Position numbers and translations under genes: made by a program
The notes under the pieces: generated by a model
Databases searched by the model: none
What the model was told of the DNA's origin: nothing
What the model saw: only the letters and a program-made list of their open reading frames with translations
Origin: Desulfobacter postgatei 2ac9
GTDB taxonomy: Bacteria > Desulfobacterota > Desulfobacteria > Desulfobacterales > Desulfobacteraceae
Assembly: GCF_000233695.2 (NCBI RefSeq)
Contig: NZ_CM001488.1
Span: 78,549-142,548, forward strand
Direction of reading: 5' to 3'
Length of the DNA: 64,000 bases
Part shown: positions 22,811 to 32,485 of the stretch, one piece after another
How the letters are laid out: every line of letters starts with the position of its first letter
Position numbering within the stretch: the stretch's first letter is position 1

Positions 22811-25579
22811 ATGAATACAGTTTTTACCCAAGTGAGAAATGCATTGGGCAAACCCTATGACGATCTTCACTTTCTATTGAAGTGCTTTAAAGAGGTGCTG
22901 GAGGAAAATAATCAGCAGAAGCTGGTTGGTTTGCTTCCATGGATAAACGCTACACTTCCCTCCGATTCAGACCTGACAAGCAATGAATATATCCATATGA
23001 TGTCGATGTGTTTTCAGCTGTTAAATCTGGTCGAGGTGAATGGGGCGGTACAAAGCCGTCGGCGTAAAGAAGATGAAAACATGGCTCAAGTGAACGGACT
23101 GTGGGCGAATCAATTCCAATATTTGAAATCCAAAGGTATCACCGAGTCCCAAATTCTAAACGTCTTGCCTAAAGTTTTGGTTGAACCGGTTTTAACTGCG
23201 CATCCGACAGAAGCCAAACGCACTGTGGTGTTACAGGCATACCGTGGGTTATATCTGTTGCTCGTTAAGCGCGAGAACCAAATGTATACCCGGATTGAAC
23301 AAGCGGACATCCAGCAGGAGATCAAACATATTTTGCATCGTTTGTGGCATGTTGGAGAGATCTATATTGAAAAGCCACAGTTGGAGTCGGAGCTGGACAA
23401 TATTCTGCACTATCTGACCCATGTTTTTCCCAGTGTGATTATGATGCTGGACAAGCGGTTGCGTCAAGCCTGGAAAGAATCCGGATTTGATCCGAAAGCG
23501 CTTAATAACTCGGATTTACTTCCGGTGCTGTCATTTGGAAACTGGGTTGGCGGAGACCGCGACGGCCACCCGCTGGTGACGCCGGAAATCACCATACAGA
23601 CGCTTAAAAAACTGCGTATTCATGCATTTTATATTATTAAAAATGAATTAAAAGACTTGGCGCAAACGCTCAGTATCTATCTTAATATCTCGGAGGTGAG
23701 CAAAGGTTTTGCTGCTCGGATTAAAGAACTCCAAGAGGAAGTTGGCGTTAATGCCGAAATTGAGCTCAAAGAACATACCGAGGAAATATTTAAAGCTTAT
23801 GTACTTATGTTAATTCAGAAAATTCCGATTGATCTGAGCCGGGAATTCAACCTTGAATTAAAAGATAAGCCCAATAGTTACCGCAGTTCCATCAATTTGA
23901 TTGCTGACTTAAACTTGCTATACCAGGAGCTGGAAAAATGTGGCATGGGCGAGATAGCCCATGTTGATGTTGGTCGGACAAAGCGACTCTTGAAAATCTT
24001 CGGTTTCCATTTAGCAAAATTGGATATTCGCCAAAACAGTGCCTATCATGAGAAGGCATTAACCCAGTTGATTACCGCATCGCTTGGGGCTGAAGCAGCC
24101 GCGCAGATTGACGCGTCACAGGAGGCAAGGCGCGCTTTTCTGGATCAGGAACTGAAAATCAACCGTCCGTTTTTGGTGCAGCATAACAACCTTGACCAGG
24201 AAGGACAAAATGTGATCGGGGCCTTTCAGGTTGTTAGTGATCATGTTCAACGTTACAGCCCCAATGCTTTCGGAAAATTGATTGTGAGTATGACCCGAAA
24301 TACGGAGGATCTGCTTACAGTTTACCTGTTCCTGCGTGAAGTCGGTTTAATTATAAAAAACAACGATGAGCTGGGTACACGTCTTCCAGTTGTGCCGCTT
24401 TTTGAAACCATTGAAGACTTGAAGTTAAGCGCAGGCATTCTGGCCGATTATCTGTGCCATCCGATTGTAAAAAAAAGTTTGCAGATGCAGTCGTGTAACA
24501 ATCCCAATGGTGAATTGATTCAGGACGTCATGATCGGTTATTCAGACAGTAACAAGGACGGCGGCGTTCTGGCGAGCGCCTGGTTCTTGCACGAGGCACA
24601 GAAAGAATTGACCCAAATAGGCGAAAAACACGGCGTGAAAATCCGTTTCTTCCACGGTACCGGTGGCAGCATCAGTCGTGGCGCGGGACCAAGTCATTGG
24701 TTCATCAAAACTTTGCCGCACGGATCAATAAATGGTAAATTTCGAGTTACCGAGCAAGGCGAGACAATTGAGAGAAAATATGCCAACCTGGTGAATGCAG
24801 CATATAATCTAGAGCTGATGGTTTCGAGTGTTACAGCACAAACCGTGTTACACGAAAACACCAAAGGCAAGCACGAAGAAGTTGAGAGTCTATTCCATCG
24901 CTTAGGTGATCGGGGGCGTCATTATTACCGGCAGCTGATTTCCGATCCTGATTTTATCACCTTCTTTTCCCAGGCAACACCAATTGATGTTATCGAGTCG
25001 AGTAAAATTGGTTCTCGCCCGGCACGTCGTACCGGGAAACGCAGCATGGAAGACCTTCGGGCAATTCCTTGGGTGTTCAGCTGGTCGCAATCGCGCTTCA
25101 ATATTACCAGTTGGTATGGTGTCGGCGCCACCTTGAATGAACTGAAAAACCAAAGCCCGAAGGCGTACGAAAATTTGCTTCATTTCGTTGAATACGATCC
25201 TTTTGCACGTTATGTGATGACAAATTTGGACAGTAGCCTGGCATCCACGGATGTGCGGATTATGGAAAAGTATGCTTCGTTGGTTCAGGAGGTGGAGATT
25301 CGTGACCGAATCATGGGGATGATTAAAAATGAACTGGACTTAACGCGTAAGATGGTCGCCGATGTGTTGAAACGACCAATTAACGAACGACGCATTAATC
25401 ACTATTACTCAACCATACTCAGAGCCGAGGCGCTTAATAATTTGCATGATGCGCAGGTTCAATTGCTACAAAAATGGCGCGAAGCTAAAAACGCCAAGTC
25501 GAAAAAAGAGGACCATTATCTATTTGCCCTTTTGCAGTGTGTTAATGCAATTGCCAACGCACTCGGCGCAACAGGTTGA
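22811..25579 (+). CDS. ppc: Phosphoenolpyruvate carboxylase
   Basis: 922 residues; carboxylates PEP to oxaloacetate, an anaplerotic step. Catalytic motif VLTAHPTEAKRTV (His131), GNWVGGDRDGHP, GYSDSNKDGG and the mobile loop FHGTGGSISRGAGP. The usual loop is FHGRGG, so the first Arg is replaced by Thr. The C-terminal region (ADVLKRPINERRI and INAI-type end) is complete. Codon use is more mixed (TTG, TAT, CGC) than in the GC-biased neighbours, suggesting a different origin. Transcribed alone behind the palindrome at 22718. Confidence 0.93.
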   Translation: MNTVFTQVRNALGKPYDDLHFLLKCFKEVLEENNQQKLVGLLPWINATLPSDSDLTSNEYIHMMSMCFQLLNLVEVNGAVQSRRRKEDENMAQVNGLWANQFQYLKSKGITESQILNVLPKVLVEPVLTAHPTEAKRTVVLQAYRGLYLLLVKRENQMYTRIEQADIQQEIKHILHRLWHVGEIYIEKPQLESELDNILHYLTHVFPSVIMMLDKRLRQAWKESGFDPKALNNSDLLPVLSFGNWVGGDRDGHPLVTPEITIQTLKKLRIHAFYIIKNELKDLAQTLSIYLNISEVSKGFAARIKELQEEVGVNAEIELKEHTEEIFKAYVLMLIQKIPIDLSREFNLELKDKPNSYRSSINLIADLNLLYQELEKCGMGEIAHVDVGRTKRLLKIFGFHLAKLDIRQNSAYHEKALTQLITASLGAEAAAQIDASQEARRAFLDQELKINRPFLVQHNNLDQEGQNVIGAFQVVSDHVQRYSPNAFGKLIVSMTRNTEDLLTVYLFLREVGLIIKNNDELGTRLPVVPLFETIEDLKLSAGILADYLCHPIVKKSLQMQSCNNPNGELIQDVMIGYSDSNKDGGVLASAWFLHEAQKELTQIGEKHGVKIRFFHGTGGSISRGAGPSHWFIKTLPHGSINGKFRVTEQGETIERKYANLVNAAYNLELMVSSVTAQTVLHENTKGKHEEVESLFHRLGDRGRHYYRQLISDPDFITFFSQATPIDVIESSKIGSRPARRTGKRSMEDLRAIPWVFSWSQSRFNITSWYGVGATLNELKNQSPKAYENLLHFVEYDPFARYVMTNLDSSLASTDVRIMEKYASLVQEVEIRDRIMGMIKNELDLTRKMVADVLKRPINERRINHYYSTILRAEALNNLHDAQVQLLQKWREAKNAKSKKEDHYLFALLQCVNAIANALGATG

Positions 25580-25897
25580 TCTGAAAAACAGATTTCAATT
25601 TTGCCGAGGCTCTTTTTATATAACGGCCATGTCTTGACGGATACAACAAACAATGAAAGATGTGAGTAGTGAGTATTGAGAAAACAGCTTGTTTTAAATC
25701 TCACTACTCAATACTCATAACTTTCTTATAAAAAGCAATGCAGGGCTAAAAGGGCCGCTGTAGGCGCTTCTCCCTCTTGTTTCCTCTATCTTGTTTCTAA
25801 TTTCTTGCAAATATCATTGAAAAACCTTGCTCAATTTGATTTAATCCATAGTTTATGATTATTTAATGGTATTCTAACCCGTTAAAGAAAGGGCGGC
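25580..25897. other. Intergenic region with short inverted and dispersed repeats
   Basis: About 320 bp with no convincing gene. It holds GAGTATTGAG / CTCAATACTC inverted segments (about 25669-25715) and ACTTTCTTATAAAA (25720-25733), the same motif found at the end of the 97-bp repeats flanking korABC and again near 35221. Confidence 0.5.
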
Positions 25898-26581
25898 ATG
25901 TTACCCGATATCAGCGGCATCATTATAATAGCCGGAAATTACGGCAGCGGCAAAAGTGAAACGGCCGTCAACCTGGCAGTCGTTTCCCGGCGGGCGGGAA
26001 AAAGTGTCAAGATAACGGATCTGGACCTGGTCAACCCCTATTTCAGAAGCAGGGAAGCCAAAAAACCTCTGGAAGATTTGGGCGTGGAAGTGGTGCTGCC
26101 GGACAAAAAATACATGCATGCGGATCTGCCCATCCTTAGCTCTGCTGTGGGTGACATGATTAAAAATCCAGCCCAGGTGACCATTTTGGATGCAGGTGGC
26201 GATGGTGCAGGAGTGACTGTTCTTGCCGCCCTGGCAGATGTGCTTAAGAAAAGCCATGTCAAACTGCTGCAGGTCATTAACCCGTTGCGACCCAATACCA
26301 GGGATGTCCAAGGCTGCATTAAAATAAAGGCGCAGATCGAAGCCGCCGCAAAATTGCCTGTCACGGGCCTGATTTCCAATGCCAACCTTCTTGACGAGAC
26401 CACGCCGCAAATTATTTATGACGGTTACAATCTGGTGACCCGGGTATCCGAAGCCACCGGTCTTAATATTGAATTTATAACAGCGTCGACCAGGCTTATG
26501 CCCCAACTTGCCACGGAACGGATATCCTGCCCGATCCTGCCCATTGACCGGTTGCTGGCATTCCCCTGGACACGCACTTAA
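25898..26581 (+). CDS. P-loop ATPase of the CobQ/ParA-like class
   Basis: 227 residues with a Walker A-type loop GNYGSGKSETAVNLA (residues 13-27), a conserved ITDLDLVNPYFRSRE (DxD-NPYF) signature and LDAGGDGAG. It starts ATG 25898 and lies 21 bp upstream of the korD ferredoxin gene, so it is probably co-transcribed with the 2-oxoacid oxidoreductase. A maturation or metal/cofactor-loading role is possible but not shown; databases often label such proteins cobalamin-biosynthesis-like. Confidence 0.75.
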   Translation: MLPDISGIIIIAGNYGSGKSETAVNLAVVSRRAGKSVKITDLDLVNPYFRSREAKKPLEDLGVEVVLPDKKYMHADLPILSSAVGDMIKNPAQVTILDAGGDGAGVTVLAALADVLKKSHVKLLQVINPLRPNTRDVQGCIKIKAQIEAAAKLPVTGLISNANLLDETTPQIIYDGYNLVTRVSEATGLNIEFITASTRLMPQLATERISCPILPIDRLLAFPWTRT

Positions 26582-26602
26582 CACCAAGGAGTACTACTTA
26601 CA

Positions 26603-26821
26603 ATGGCATATAAACACATTATTGATGCCGAAAGGTGCAAAGGGTGCGGTCTTTGTGTGCATTTCTGCCCGAAAAACGTGCTTGAGATCACCGACAAGGT
26701 AAATGCCAAAGGGCATTTTCCGGCCTTCCAGGCCAGACCGGAGGACTGCATTTACTGCGCCATCTGCTGCACCATGTGTCCGGATGTGGCTATAAGTATA
26801 GTTGAAGAACAAAGTGCTTAA
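26603..26821 (+). CDS. korD: 2-oxoacid:ferredoxin oxidoreductase, ferredoxin-like delta subunit
   Basis: 72 residues with two [4Fe-4S] motifs: CKGCGLCVHFCP and CIYCAICCTMCP. Electron-transfer subunit of the Kor/Vor complex. AAGGAG precedes the ATG. Separated from korA by a 115-bp gap that contains the left 97-bp repeat. Confidence 0.92.
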   Translation: MAYKHIIDAERCKGCGLCVHFCPKNVLEITDKVNAKGHFPAFQARPEDCIYCAICCTMCPDVAISIVEEQSA

Positions 26822-26826
26822 TTTTT

Positions 26827-26923
26827 TATAACAGCCATGGGCTGACCTGACATATCAACTGCCAGGCATAGCCCACAACAAAGGTTGAAAGATCTGAGTA
26901 ACGTACCCAGACTTTCTTATAAA
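26827..26923. repeat. Left copy of a ~97-bp inverted repeat pair flanking korABC
   Basis: Runs TATAACAGCCATGGGCTGAC to ACTTTCTTATAAA and ends 13 bp before korA. The reverse complement of 29499-29596 matches it with one indel and about six substitutions. Confidence 0.9.
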
Positions 26924-26936
26924 AGGACAAGAGAAA

Positions 26937-28007
26937 ATGGCTAAAGTCTTAATGAAAGGCAATGAAGCAATCGGCGAAGCCGCCATCAGGGCCGGTTGTC
27001 TAAACTATTTTGCATACCCCATCACGCCCCAGTCGGAAGTCGCCGAATATCTGAGCAAACGCCTGCCCGAAGTGGGTGGTGTGTTTCTTCAGGGCGAAAG
27101 TGAAGTGGCCGTGGGGTATATGATTTTTGGCGCATCAGGTGCCGGAGAGCGTGTTATGACGACGTCATCATCTCCGGGCATAAGTCTGATGAGCGAAGCA
27201 ATTTCCTATATTGCCGCGGCCGAGTGCCCGGCCGTATTTGTCAATATCATGAGGGGCGGACCGGGGTTAGGCGGAATTTTGCCGTCCCAGGGTGATTATT
27301 TCCAGGCAACCAAGGGCGGCGGCCACGGCGACTATCATCTGTTGGTCCTGGCACCGGACGGTGTTCAGGAAGCCGTGGAGATGACCATGCAGGCATTCAC
27401 CCTGGCTGAAAAATACAGAAATCCCGTCATGATCATGGGTGACGGCATGATCGGTCAGATGATGGAACCGGTGGAATTTCCCGATGATCTGAAAACCGAA
27501 CCCAGCAATAAGGATGACTGGGCCACCAACGGTATGTCTACCCGGAAGAGCAAAAAGCCCAATCTGGTGAAATCTCTGTTCCTGGATTCGACTGAATTGA
27601 ACCAGCACAACATGAAGCTTAAGGCTAAATACGAACAGATGAAAAAGGAAGATGTTCAGTATGAGCTTTATAATGCGGACGGGGAGTATCAAATTCTGCT
27701 GGCAAGCTACGGTACCATGAGCCGTGTATGCCGCACCGCCATTGACATGCTCAAGGAAGAGGGTATTGAAGCCGCCATGTTCCGACCCAAGACCTTATTT
27801 CCCTTTCCTGAAAAACAGGTGCATGATGCCGCAGCTAAAGATAGCTGTAAATGCGTTATCAGCATTGAAATGAGCATGGGTCAGATGGTGGAGGATGTCC
27901 AGCGTTGCGTTATGGGCAAAAAACCGGTGGAATTTTACGGGGAGTGTGGTGGTGAAATCCCGTCGCCTGAAAAAATCATCGAAATCGTAAAAGAGCTGAT
28001 CGGGTAA
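26937..28007 (+). CDS. korA: 2-oxoacid:ferredoxin oxidoreductase alpha subunit (KorA/VorB type)
   Basis: 356 residues. Pyrimidine-binding transketolase-like domain ([13 protein letters not shown], residues 28-40; [18 protein letters not shown]), followed by domain II ([13 protein letters not shown]). Oxidatively decarboxylates 2-oxo acids to acyl-CoA, reducing ferredoxin. Length and motifs fit both 2-oxoglutarate and branched-chain (VorB) enzymes, and the nearby ilvE and acyl-CoA dehydrogenase favour branched-chain substrates by inference. Confidence 0.92.
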   Translation: MAKVLMKGNEAIGEAAIRAGCLNYFAYPITPQSEVAEYLSKRLPEVGGVFLQGESEVAVGYMIFGASGAGERVMTTSSSPGISLMSEAISYIAAAECPAVFVNIMRGGPGLGGILPSQGDYFQATKGGGHGDYHLLVLAPDGVQEAVEMTMQAFTLAEKYRNPVMIMGDGMIGQMMEPVEFPDDLKTEPSNKDDWATNGMSTRKSKKPNLVKSLFLDSTELNQHNMKLKAKYEQMKKEDVQYELYNADGEYQILLASYGTMSRVCRTAIDMLKEEGIEAAMFRPKTLFPFPEKQVHDAAAKDSCKCVISIEMSMGQMVEDVQRCVMGKKPVEFYGECGGEIPSPEKIIEIVKELIG

Positions 28008-28029
28008 TGCGCCGGTCAAGGAGAAAATA

Positions 28030-28773
28030 ATGGGAAAAGCTTTTTCTACGCCAGAGGCGTTAACAGACAATTACACCCACTATTGTCCCGGCTGCACCCA
28101 CGGCATTGTCCACCGGCTGGTGGCCGAGGCCATAGACGAATTAGGCATTCGGGAAAAGACCGTTGGCATCGCCCCTGTGGGATGCGCTGTCCTGATCTAC
28201 AATTACTTTGACTGTGACTTCCAGGAAGCCGCCCACGGCAGGGCCCCTGCCATGGCAACCGGCATCAAGCGGGTACGTCCGGATCTGATGGTATTCACCT
28301 ACCAGGGAGACGGTGACCTTGCCAGTATCGGCATGGGTGAAATCATTCATGCAGCTAATCGGGGGGAGAAAATCACCGTCATCTTTATCAACAACGCCAT
28401 TTACGGCATGACCGGCGGCCAGATGGCCCCCACCACCATGCCGGGACAGCGGGCCACCACGGCCCCGGCCGGCCGTGATACGGCACTGACAGGGATGCCC
28501 ATTCGCATGGCCAATCTCATGAGTGAAATTGTGACCCCGGGTTATGTGACCCGGCAGGCCGTACTCAAGCCACAGATGGTGAACAAATGTAAAAAGGCCA
28601 TTAAAAAGGCCTTTGAGTATCAGATGAACAATACCTGTTTCAGCTTTGTGGAGGTGATCTCCACCTGTCCCACCAACTGGGGCATGACACCCGTCGATGC
28701 ATTGAAATGGGCCGAAGAAAATATGCTGCCTTACTATGAACTGGGCGATTACAAAACCCCTGAAGAGGCCTAA
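28030..28773 (+). CDS. korB: 2-oxoacid:ferredoxin oxidoreductase beta subunit (TPP-binding)
   Basis: 247 residues. Thiamine diphosphate/Mg site [14 protein letters not shown]...[11 protein letters not shown] (residues 96-138), plus CPGCTHGI at the N terminus. AAGGAG precedes ATG by 8 nt. Partner of KorA in the catalytic core. Confidence 0.94.
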   Translation: MGKAFSTPEALTDNYTHYCPGCTHGIVHRLVAEAIDELGIREKTVGIAPVGCAVLIYNYFDCDFQEAAHGRAPAMATGIKRVRPDLMVFTYQGDGDLASIGMGEIIHAANRGEKITVIFINNAIYGMTGGQMAPTTMPGQRATTAPAGRDTALTGMPIRMANLMSEIVTPGYVTRQAVLKPQMVNKCKKAIKKAFEYQMNNTCFSFVEVISTCPTNWGMTPVDALKWAEENMLPYYELGDYKTPEEA

Positions 28774-28791
28774 AAATATCGGGAGAGACCC

Positions 28792-29328
28792 ATGCAGACA
28801 GAAATTAAATTTGCAGGATTTGGCGGCCAGGGCATTCTTCTCAGTGCCAAGCTACTGGCCTATGCCGCAATGAAGCAGGGATACCAGGTCGCCTGGATTC
28901 CCTCCTATGGACCTGAAATGCGGGGCGGCACCGCATATTGCACCGTTGTGATCAGTGACAAGCTCATTGGATCACCCATTATAAAAAACCCCACCCACCT
29001 GGTGGCCATGAACCGGCCCTCCCTGGAAAAGTTTAACGACACCATCAAGCCCGGCGGGGTTGTCTTCATCAACTCATCACTGATTCCGGTCAGAAGCCGG
29101 CGCAAGGATGTGATTGAGCTGGTGGTGCCGGTCAATGATATTGCCATTGAGGCCGGATCCGTAAGAGCTGCGAACATTGTTGCCCTGGCCGCATTTGCAG
29201 CCAAAAGCAAGGTGGTGGATCTGGATATTTTGAAAAAATGCATCCAGGAGGAATTTTCAGCAAAGCCGAAAATTATTCCCTTGAACATGGAGGCGTTTGA
29301 CAGGGGCGTGGCTGCGGCCCAGGCATAG
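28792..29328 (+). CDS. korC: 2-oxoacid:ferredoxin oxidoreductase gamma subunit
   Basis: 178 residues, with the typical start IKFAGFGGQGILLSAKLLA and PSYGPEMRGGTAYC motif. Rossmann-like gamma domain closing the KorDABC complex. Last gene of the operon, followed by a strong hairpin. Confidence 0.94.
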   Translation: MQTEIKFAGFGGQGILLSAKLLAYAAMKQGYQVAWIPSYGPEMRGGTAYCTVVISDKLIGSPIIKNPTHLVAMNRPSLEKFNDTIKPGGVVFINSSLIPVRSRRKDVIELVVPVNDIAIEAGSVRAANIVALAAFAAKSKVVDLDILKKCIQEEFSAKPKIIPLNMEAFDRGVAAAQA

Positions 29329-29352
29329 TCTAACGAACGATCTCCAAAAAAT

Positions 29353-29400
29353 AACAAAGGTGGGAAAAAGTCCTTTAAAAGTCTTTTTCCCACCTTTGTT
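29353..29400 (+). terminator. Terminator hairpin after korC
   Basis: Perfect 18-bp stem AACAAAGGTGGGAAAAAG / CTTTTTCCCACCTTTGTT with a 12-nt loop, 24 nt after korC. Confidence 0.8.
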
Positions 29401-29498
29401 CAGAGGGACAGTACCAGTGGCTTAATGCACACAGAGCTTTGCGGTCACAGCGGCGGGACTGCTCCCGAATTTCACGCGATTCCCTTTTGACTACTTTC

Positions 29499-29596
29499 TT
29501 TATAAGAAAGTCTGCGTAGCTTACTCAGATCTTTCAATCTTTGTTGTGGGCTATGCCTGGCAGTTGATATGTCAGGTCACCCATGGCTGTTATAAA
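29499..29596. repeat. Right copy of the ~97-bp inverted repeat pair
   Basis: Inverted copy of 26827-26923, beginning TTTATAAGAAAGT and ending GGCTGTTATA, next to the 3' end of the convergent acyl-CoA dehydrogenase gene. The two copies bracket korABC like ends of a mobile cassette, although no transposase is present. Confidence 0.9.
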
Positions 29597-29601
29597 ATAT
29601 T

Positions 29602-30756
29602 TTATGGTTTTCGTTTATCCTTGAGTACTGAATTTGAAATGACAATACGCTGAATTTCGCTGGTGCCTTCGTAGATGGTAAATACCCGGGCGTCCCTGTA
29701 AAACCGTTCCACCGGGTAATCTGTGGTAAACCCGTATCCCCCGTGGATCTGGATGGCCTGGGCCGTGATTTCCTGCACCATTTCAGAGGCAAACAATTTG
29801 GCCATGGATGCTTCCCGGGTGAACTTTTCACCCCGGTCCTTCATGGATGCCGCGGAAAGAGTCAACTGCCGCGCGGCTTCTATCTTTGTGGCCATATCCG
29901 CAATCTGAAAACGAATGGCCTGGTGTTTGGTGATGGACACGCCGAACTGTTTGCGTTTGCCGGCATACTTGATTGCTGCATCAAAGGCGGCCTGGGCCAC
30001 ACCAAGGGACTGGGCTGCAATGCCGATCCTGCCGCTGTCCAGGCCGGACATGGCGATTTTAAACCCATCCCCTTCCTTGCCCAGGATATTGGCGGCCGGT
30101 ACCCGGCAATTTTCAAAGATCAGATCCGTGGTGTCCGATGCCCTCAGACCCATCTTGTCTTCATGATGCCCCACGATAAGACCGGGTGTTGCCTTGGGTA
30201 CAATAAAACAGGATATACCTCTATAGGCCTGGGCTTCGTCGGTTTTGGCCGTGACAAGGACCACGGAACTGCTTTCCCCGGAAGTGATAAACCGCTTGGT
30301 TCCGTTAATCACGTAATCATCGCCGTCCTTCACCGCTGTGGTGGTCTGGCTCACCGGGTCAGACCCGGCATCGGGTTCGGTCAGGGCAAAGGCCCCGAGG
30401 ATCTCCCCGGAGGCCAGGGGCACCAGAAATTCCTGCTTTTGCTTTTTTGTGCCGAATTTATTGAGGGATTCACACACAATTGAATTCTGCACAGACATTA
30501 CCACGGAAGTGGATGCACAGGAATATGCGATTTCGGACAGGGCCAGCACATAGGAAACCGCATCTGCGGCTTCCCCGCCGAACTCTTCGGGTACCATCAT
30601 ACCCATCAGCCCAAGCTCCCCCATCTGTTTAAAATTGTCGGAGGGAAACTCCCGGGTTTTATCCCGTTCCGCAGCCGTGGGGGCAACCACTTTGCGTGAA
30701 AATTCACGCACCATATTCTGGATCATCACCTGTTCATCAGTTAACTTGAATAACAT
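29602..30756 (-). CDS. Acyl-CoA dehydrogenase
   Basis: 384 residues, the standard length. FAD/substrate motifs FALTEPDAGSDP (about 124-135), GTKRFITSG, and the C-terminal IHGGYGFTTDYPVERFYRDAR with catalytic-base Glu in IYEGTSEIQR. Oxidises acyl-CoA to enoyl-CoA, passing electrons to ETF. AAGGAG precedes ATG 30756. Probably co-transcribed with the XRE-cupin gene 30 bp upstream. Chain specificity unknown; short or branched chain is plausible from context. Confidence 0.93.
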   Translation of the reverse strand: MLFKLTDEQVMIQNMVREFSRKVVAPTAAERDKTREFPSDNFKQMGELGLMGMMVPEEFGGEAADAVSYVLALSEIAYSCASTSVVMSVQNSIVCESLNKFGTKKQKQEFLVPLASGEILGAFALTEPDAGSDPVSQTTTAVKDGDDYVINGTKRFITSGESSSVVLVTAKTDEAQAYRGISCFIVPKATPGLIVGHHEDKMGLRASDTTDLIFENCRVPAANILGKEGDGFKIAMSGLDSGRIGIAAQSLGVAQAAFDAAIKYAGKRKQFGVSITKHQAIRFQIADMATKIEAARQLTLSAASMKDRGEKFTREASMAKLFASEMVQEITAQAIQIHGGYGFTTDYPVERFYRDARVFTIYEGTSEIQRIVISNSVLKDKRKP

Positions 30757-30785
30757 GGTATCTCCTTTTTTTCAAAAAAACGGAT

Positions 30786-31331
30786 TCAAGGCGCATAGAC
30801 CACCACAATCAGTTCGGCATCGTGGTCCCCGATATTGCGCAGGTCATGCTTGACCCCTGAATTAAAATGAAGGGATTCCCCTGTTTTCAAGACATTGATA
30901 TGGTCGCCCACCTGGATTTCAACGTCACCGTCCAGCACATAGGCAAACTCCTCGCCCTCGTGCTGAAACCCAACGCCTTCATGGCTGGCACCGGCTTCTA
31001 CAACGATGCGGAATGCCTTTAAATGGTTGTTTTCAGCGCCGGGCGACAACGGTGTATACGCATAATGATCCGTGCGCTTGGTATAGGCATCGGTCCTGGC
31101 TTCCACGGAATCATCCGACTCCTTGAGCAAGAAACCGGAAGCCAACTGAAGGGTGCGTGAGAGCTGGAGCAGCGTTCCCACCGAAGGACGCTGCTCTCCG
31201 CTCTCGATTTTCTTAATGACATCTTTTGACAGTCCGGTCTCATTGGCCATGGCGTCCAGGCTGAGTTTTTTATCCAGCCTGGCTTGCCTGATTCGAACGC
31301 CCACATGGGTAACTTCTTTGTCTTTAGCCAT
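30786..31331 (-). CDS. XRE-family regulator with C-terminal cupin domain
   Basis: 181 residues from ATG 31331 with GGAG 5 nt upstream (an in-frame ATG at 31367 has no site). HTH VRIRQARLDKKLSLDAMANE-TGLSKDVIKKIESG, residues 11-45; cupin barrel GVGFQHEGEEFAYVLDGDVEI, about 112-132, and SLHFNSGVKHDLRN. Such proteins sense small ligands and regulate catabolic genes. It heads the operon with the acyl-CoA dehydrogenase, so local regulation is likely. Confidence 0.9.
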   Translation of the reverse strand: MAKDKEVTHVGVRIRQARLDKKLSLDAMANETGLSKDVIKKIESGEQRPSVGTLLQLSRTLQLASGFLLKESDDSVEARTDAYTKRTDHYAYTPLSPGAENNHLKAFRIVVEAGASHEGVGFQHEGEEFAYVLDGDVEIQVGDHINVLKTGESLHFNSGVKHDLRNIGDHDAELIVVVYAP

Positions 31332-31374
31332 ACGATCTCCAATAGTTTGAGGGTGATCAAACTTCATCTTTGAC

Positions 31375-31388
31375 TGAGCGCTCGTTCA
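31375..31388. promoter_or_regulatory. Imperfect palindrome upstream of the XRE-cupin gene
   Basis: TGAGCGCTCGTTCA: TGAGCG and CGTTCA arms with one mismatch, the shape of TetR-type fatty-acid-degradation operators. Located 44 bp upstream of the chosen start. Confidence 0.35.
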
Positions 31389-31420
31389 GCGCCGATGGAC
31401 TAAAAATACATAAGGTTAAT

Positions 31421-32485
31421 TTACTCTACAACTTCAATCCAGCCTTGCGTATCTTCAGCTTTTCCGTACTGAATGTCAGTCACGGCATTATAAAATTTCA
31501 TGCATGTTTCACCGGGAGTACCGTCGCCGATATGAATCACCCGGTCTTTATAGCGCAACTCTCCCACCGGGGAAACAACGGCTGCAGTGCCGGAGCCAAA
31601 CATTTCCTGCAGGGTGCCGTTGTCAGCCGCGGCAATGACCTCATCAATGCTGATCCTGCGCTCGCTGACCTTGATGCCCCATTTTTTGGCCAGCTCAATG
31701 ACTGAAAACCGGGTAATGCCGGGCAGGATGCTGCCGTTGAGCATTGGGGTGATCAGTTCGTCATTGATGAGAAAGAAAATATTCATGGCCCCGACCTCTT
31801 CAATATATTTGAGCTCGATACCGTCCAGCCACAGGACCTGATTATATCCCTCTTTTTTTGCCTTTTCCCCGGCCAGAAGACTGGCTGCATAGTTACCCGG
31901 GGTTTTGAACTCACCGACACCGCCGCGTACGGCCCTGACATGGTCTTCGCAGACCCAGATTTTGACGGGCTGCAAACCCTGGGCATAGTATGATCCCACA
32001 GGAGAGAGAATGATAAAAAACTTGTATGTATAGGATGCCCGGACACCAAGAAAGGGGTCAGTTGCCACGATGGTAGGCCGGATGTATAAAGAGGTTCCCG
32101 GGGTTTCGGGAATCCAGGCTTCTTCGATTTTAAGCAGTTTTTTAAGTGCATCCATGACGAAATCGATATCAATTTCAGGAATGCAAAGGCCCTGGCTGGA
32201 ACGGTTCATGCGGGCAAAATTATCCCGGGCCCGGTAGAGCTGAATTTTACCGTCTTCTGTTTTATATGCTTTAAGTCCCTCAAATACGGCCTGCCCGTAA
32301 TGCAGCACCATGCTTGCCGGCGACATGGAAAAATCGCCGAAGGGTTCAATGCGGGCATTGACCCATCCCTTGTCCTTTTCATAATCCATGACAAACATAT
32401 GGTCGGTAAACACCGTACCAAATCCCAGATCTTCATCCTTGGGGCGGGTTCCTGGTTCAGATACCCGGGTAACTTTAACCTCCAT
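31421..32485 (-). CDS. ilvE: Branched-chain amino acid aminotransferase
   Basis: 354 residues, fold-type IV PLP enzyme of the longer (BCAT-like) class. PLP-Lys in EFKTPGNYAASLLAGEKAK, then QVLWLDG and the EVGAMNIFF strand, and the C-terminal PVG(E)L motif. Interconverts Val/Leu/Ile and their 2-oxo acids. GGAGG precedes ATG 32485. Just upstream of the start is a CCTTAT-N5-ATAAGG inverted repeat (32539-32555). Confidence 0.94.
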   Translation of the reverse strand: MEVKVTRVSEPGTRPKDEDLGFGTVFTDHMFVMDYEKDKGWVNARIEPFGDFSMSPASMVLHYGQAVFEGLKAYKTEDGKIQLYRARDNFARMNRSSQGLCIPEIDIDFVMDALKKLLKIEEAWIPETPGTSLYIRPTIVATDPFLGVRASYTYKFFIILSPVGSYYAQGLQPVKIWVCEDHVRAVRGGVGEFKTPGNYAASLLAGEKAKKEGYNQVLWLDGIELKYIEEVGAMNIFFLINDELITPMLNGSILPGITRFSVIELAKKWGIKVSERRISIDEVIAAADNGTLQEMFGSGTAAVVSPVGELRYKDRVIHIGDGTPGETCMKFYNAVTDIQYGKAEDTQGWIEVVE

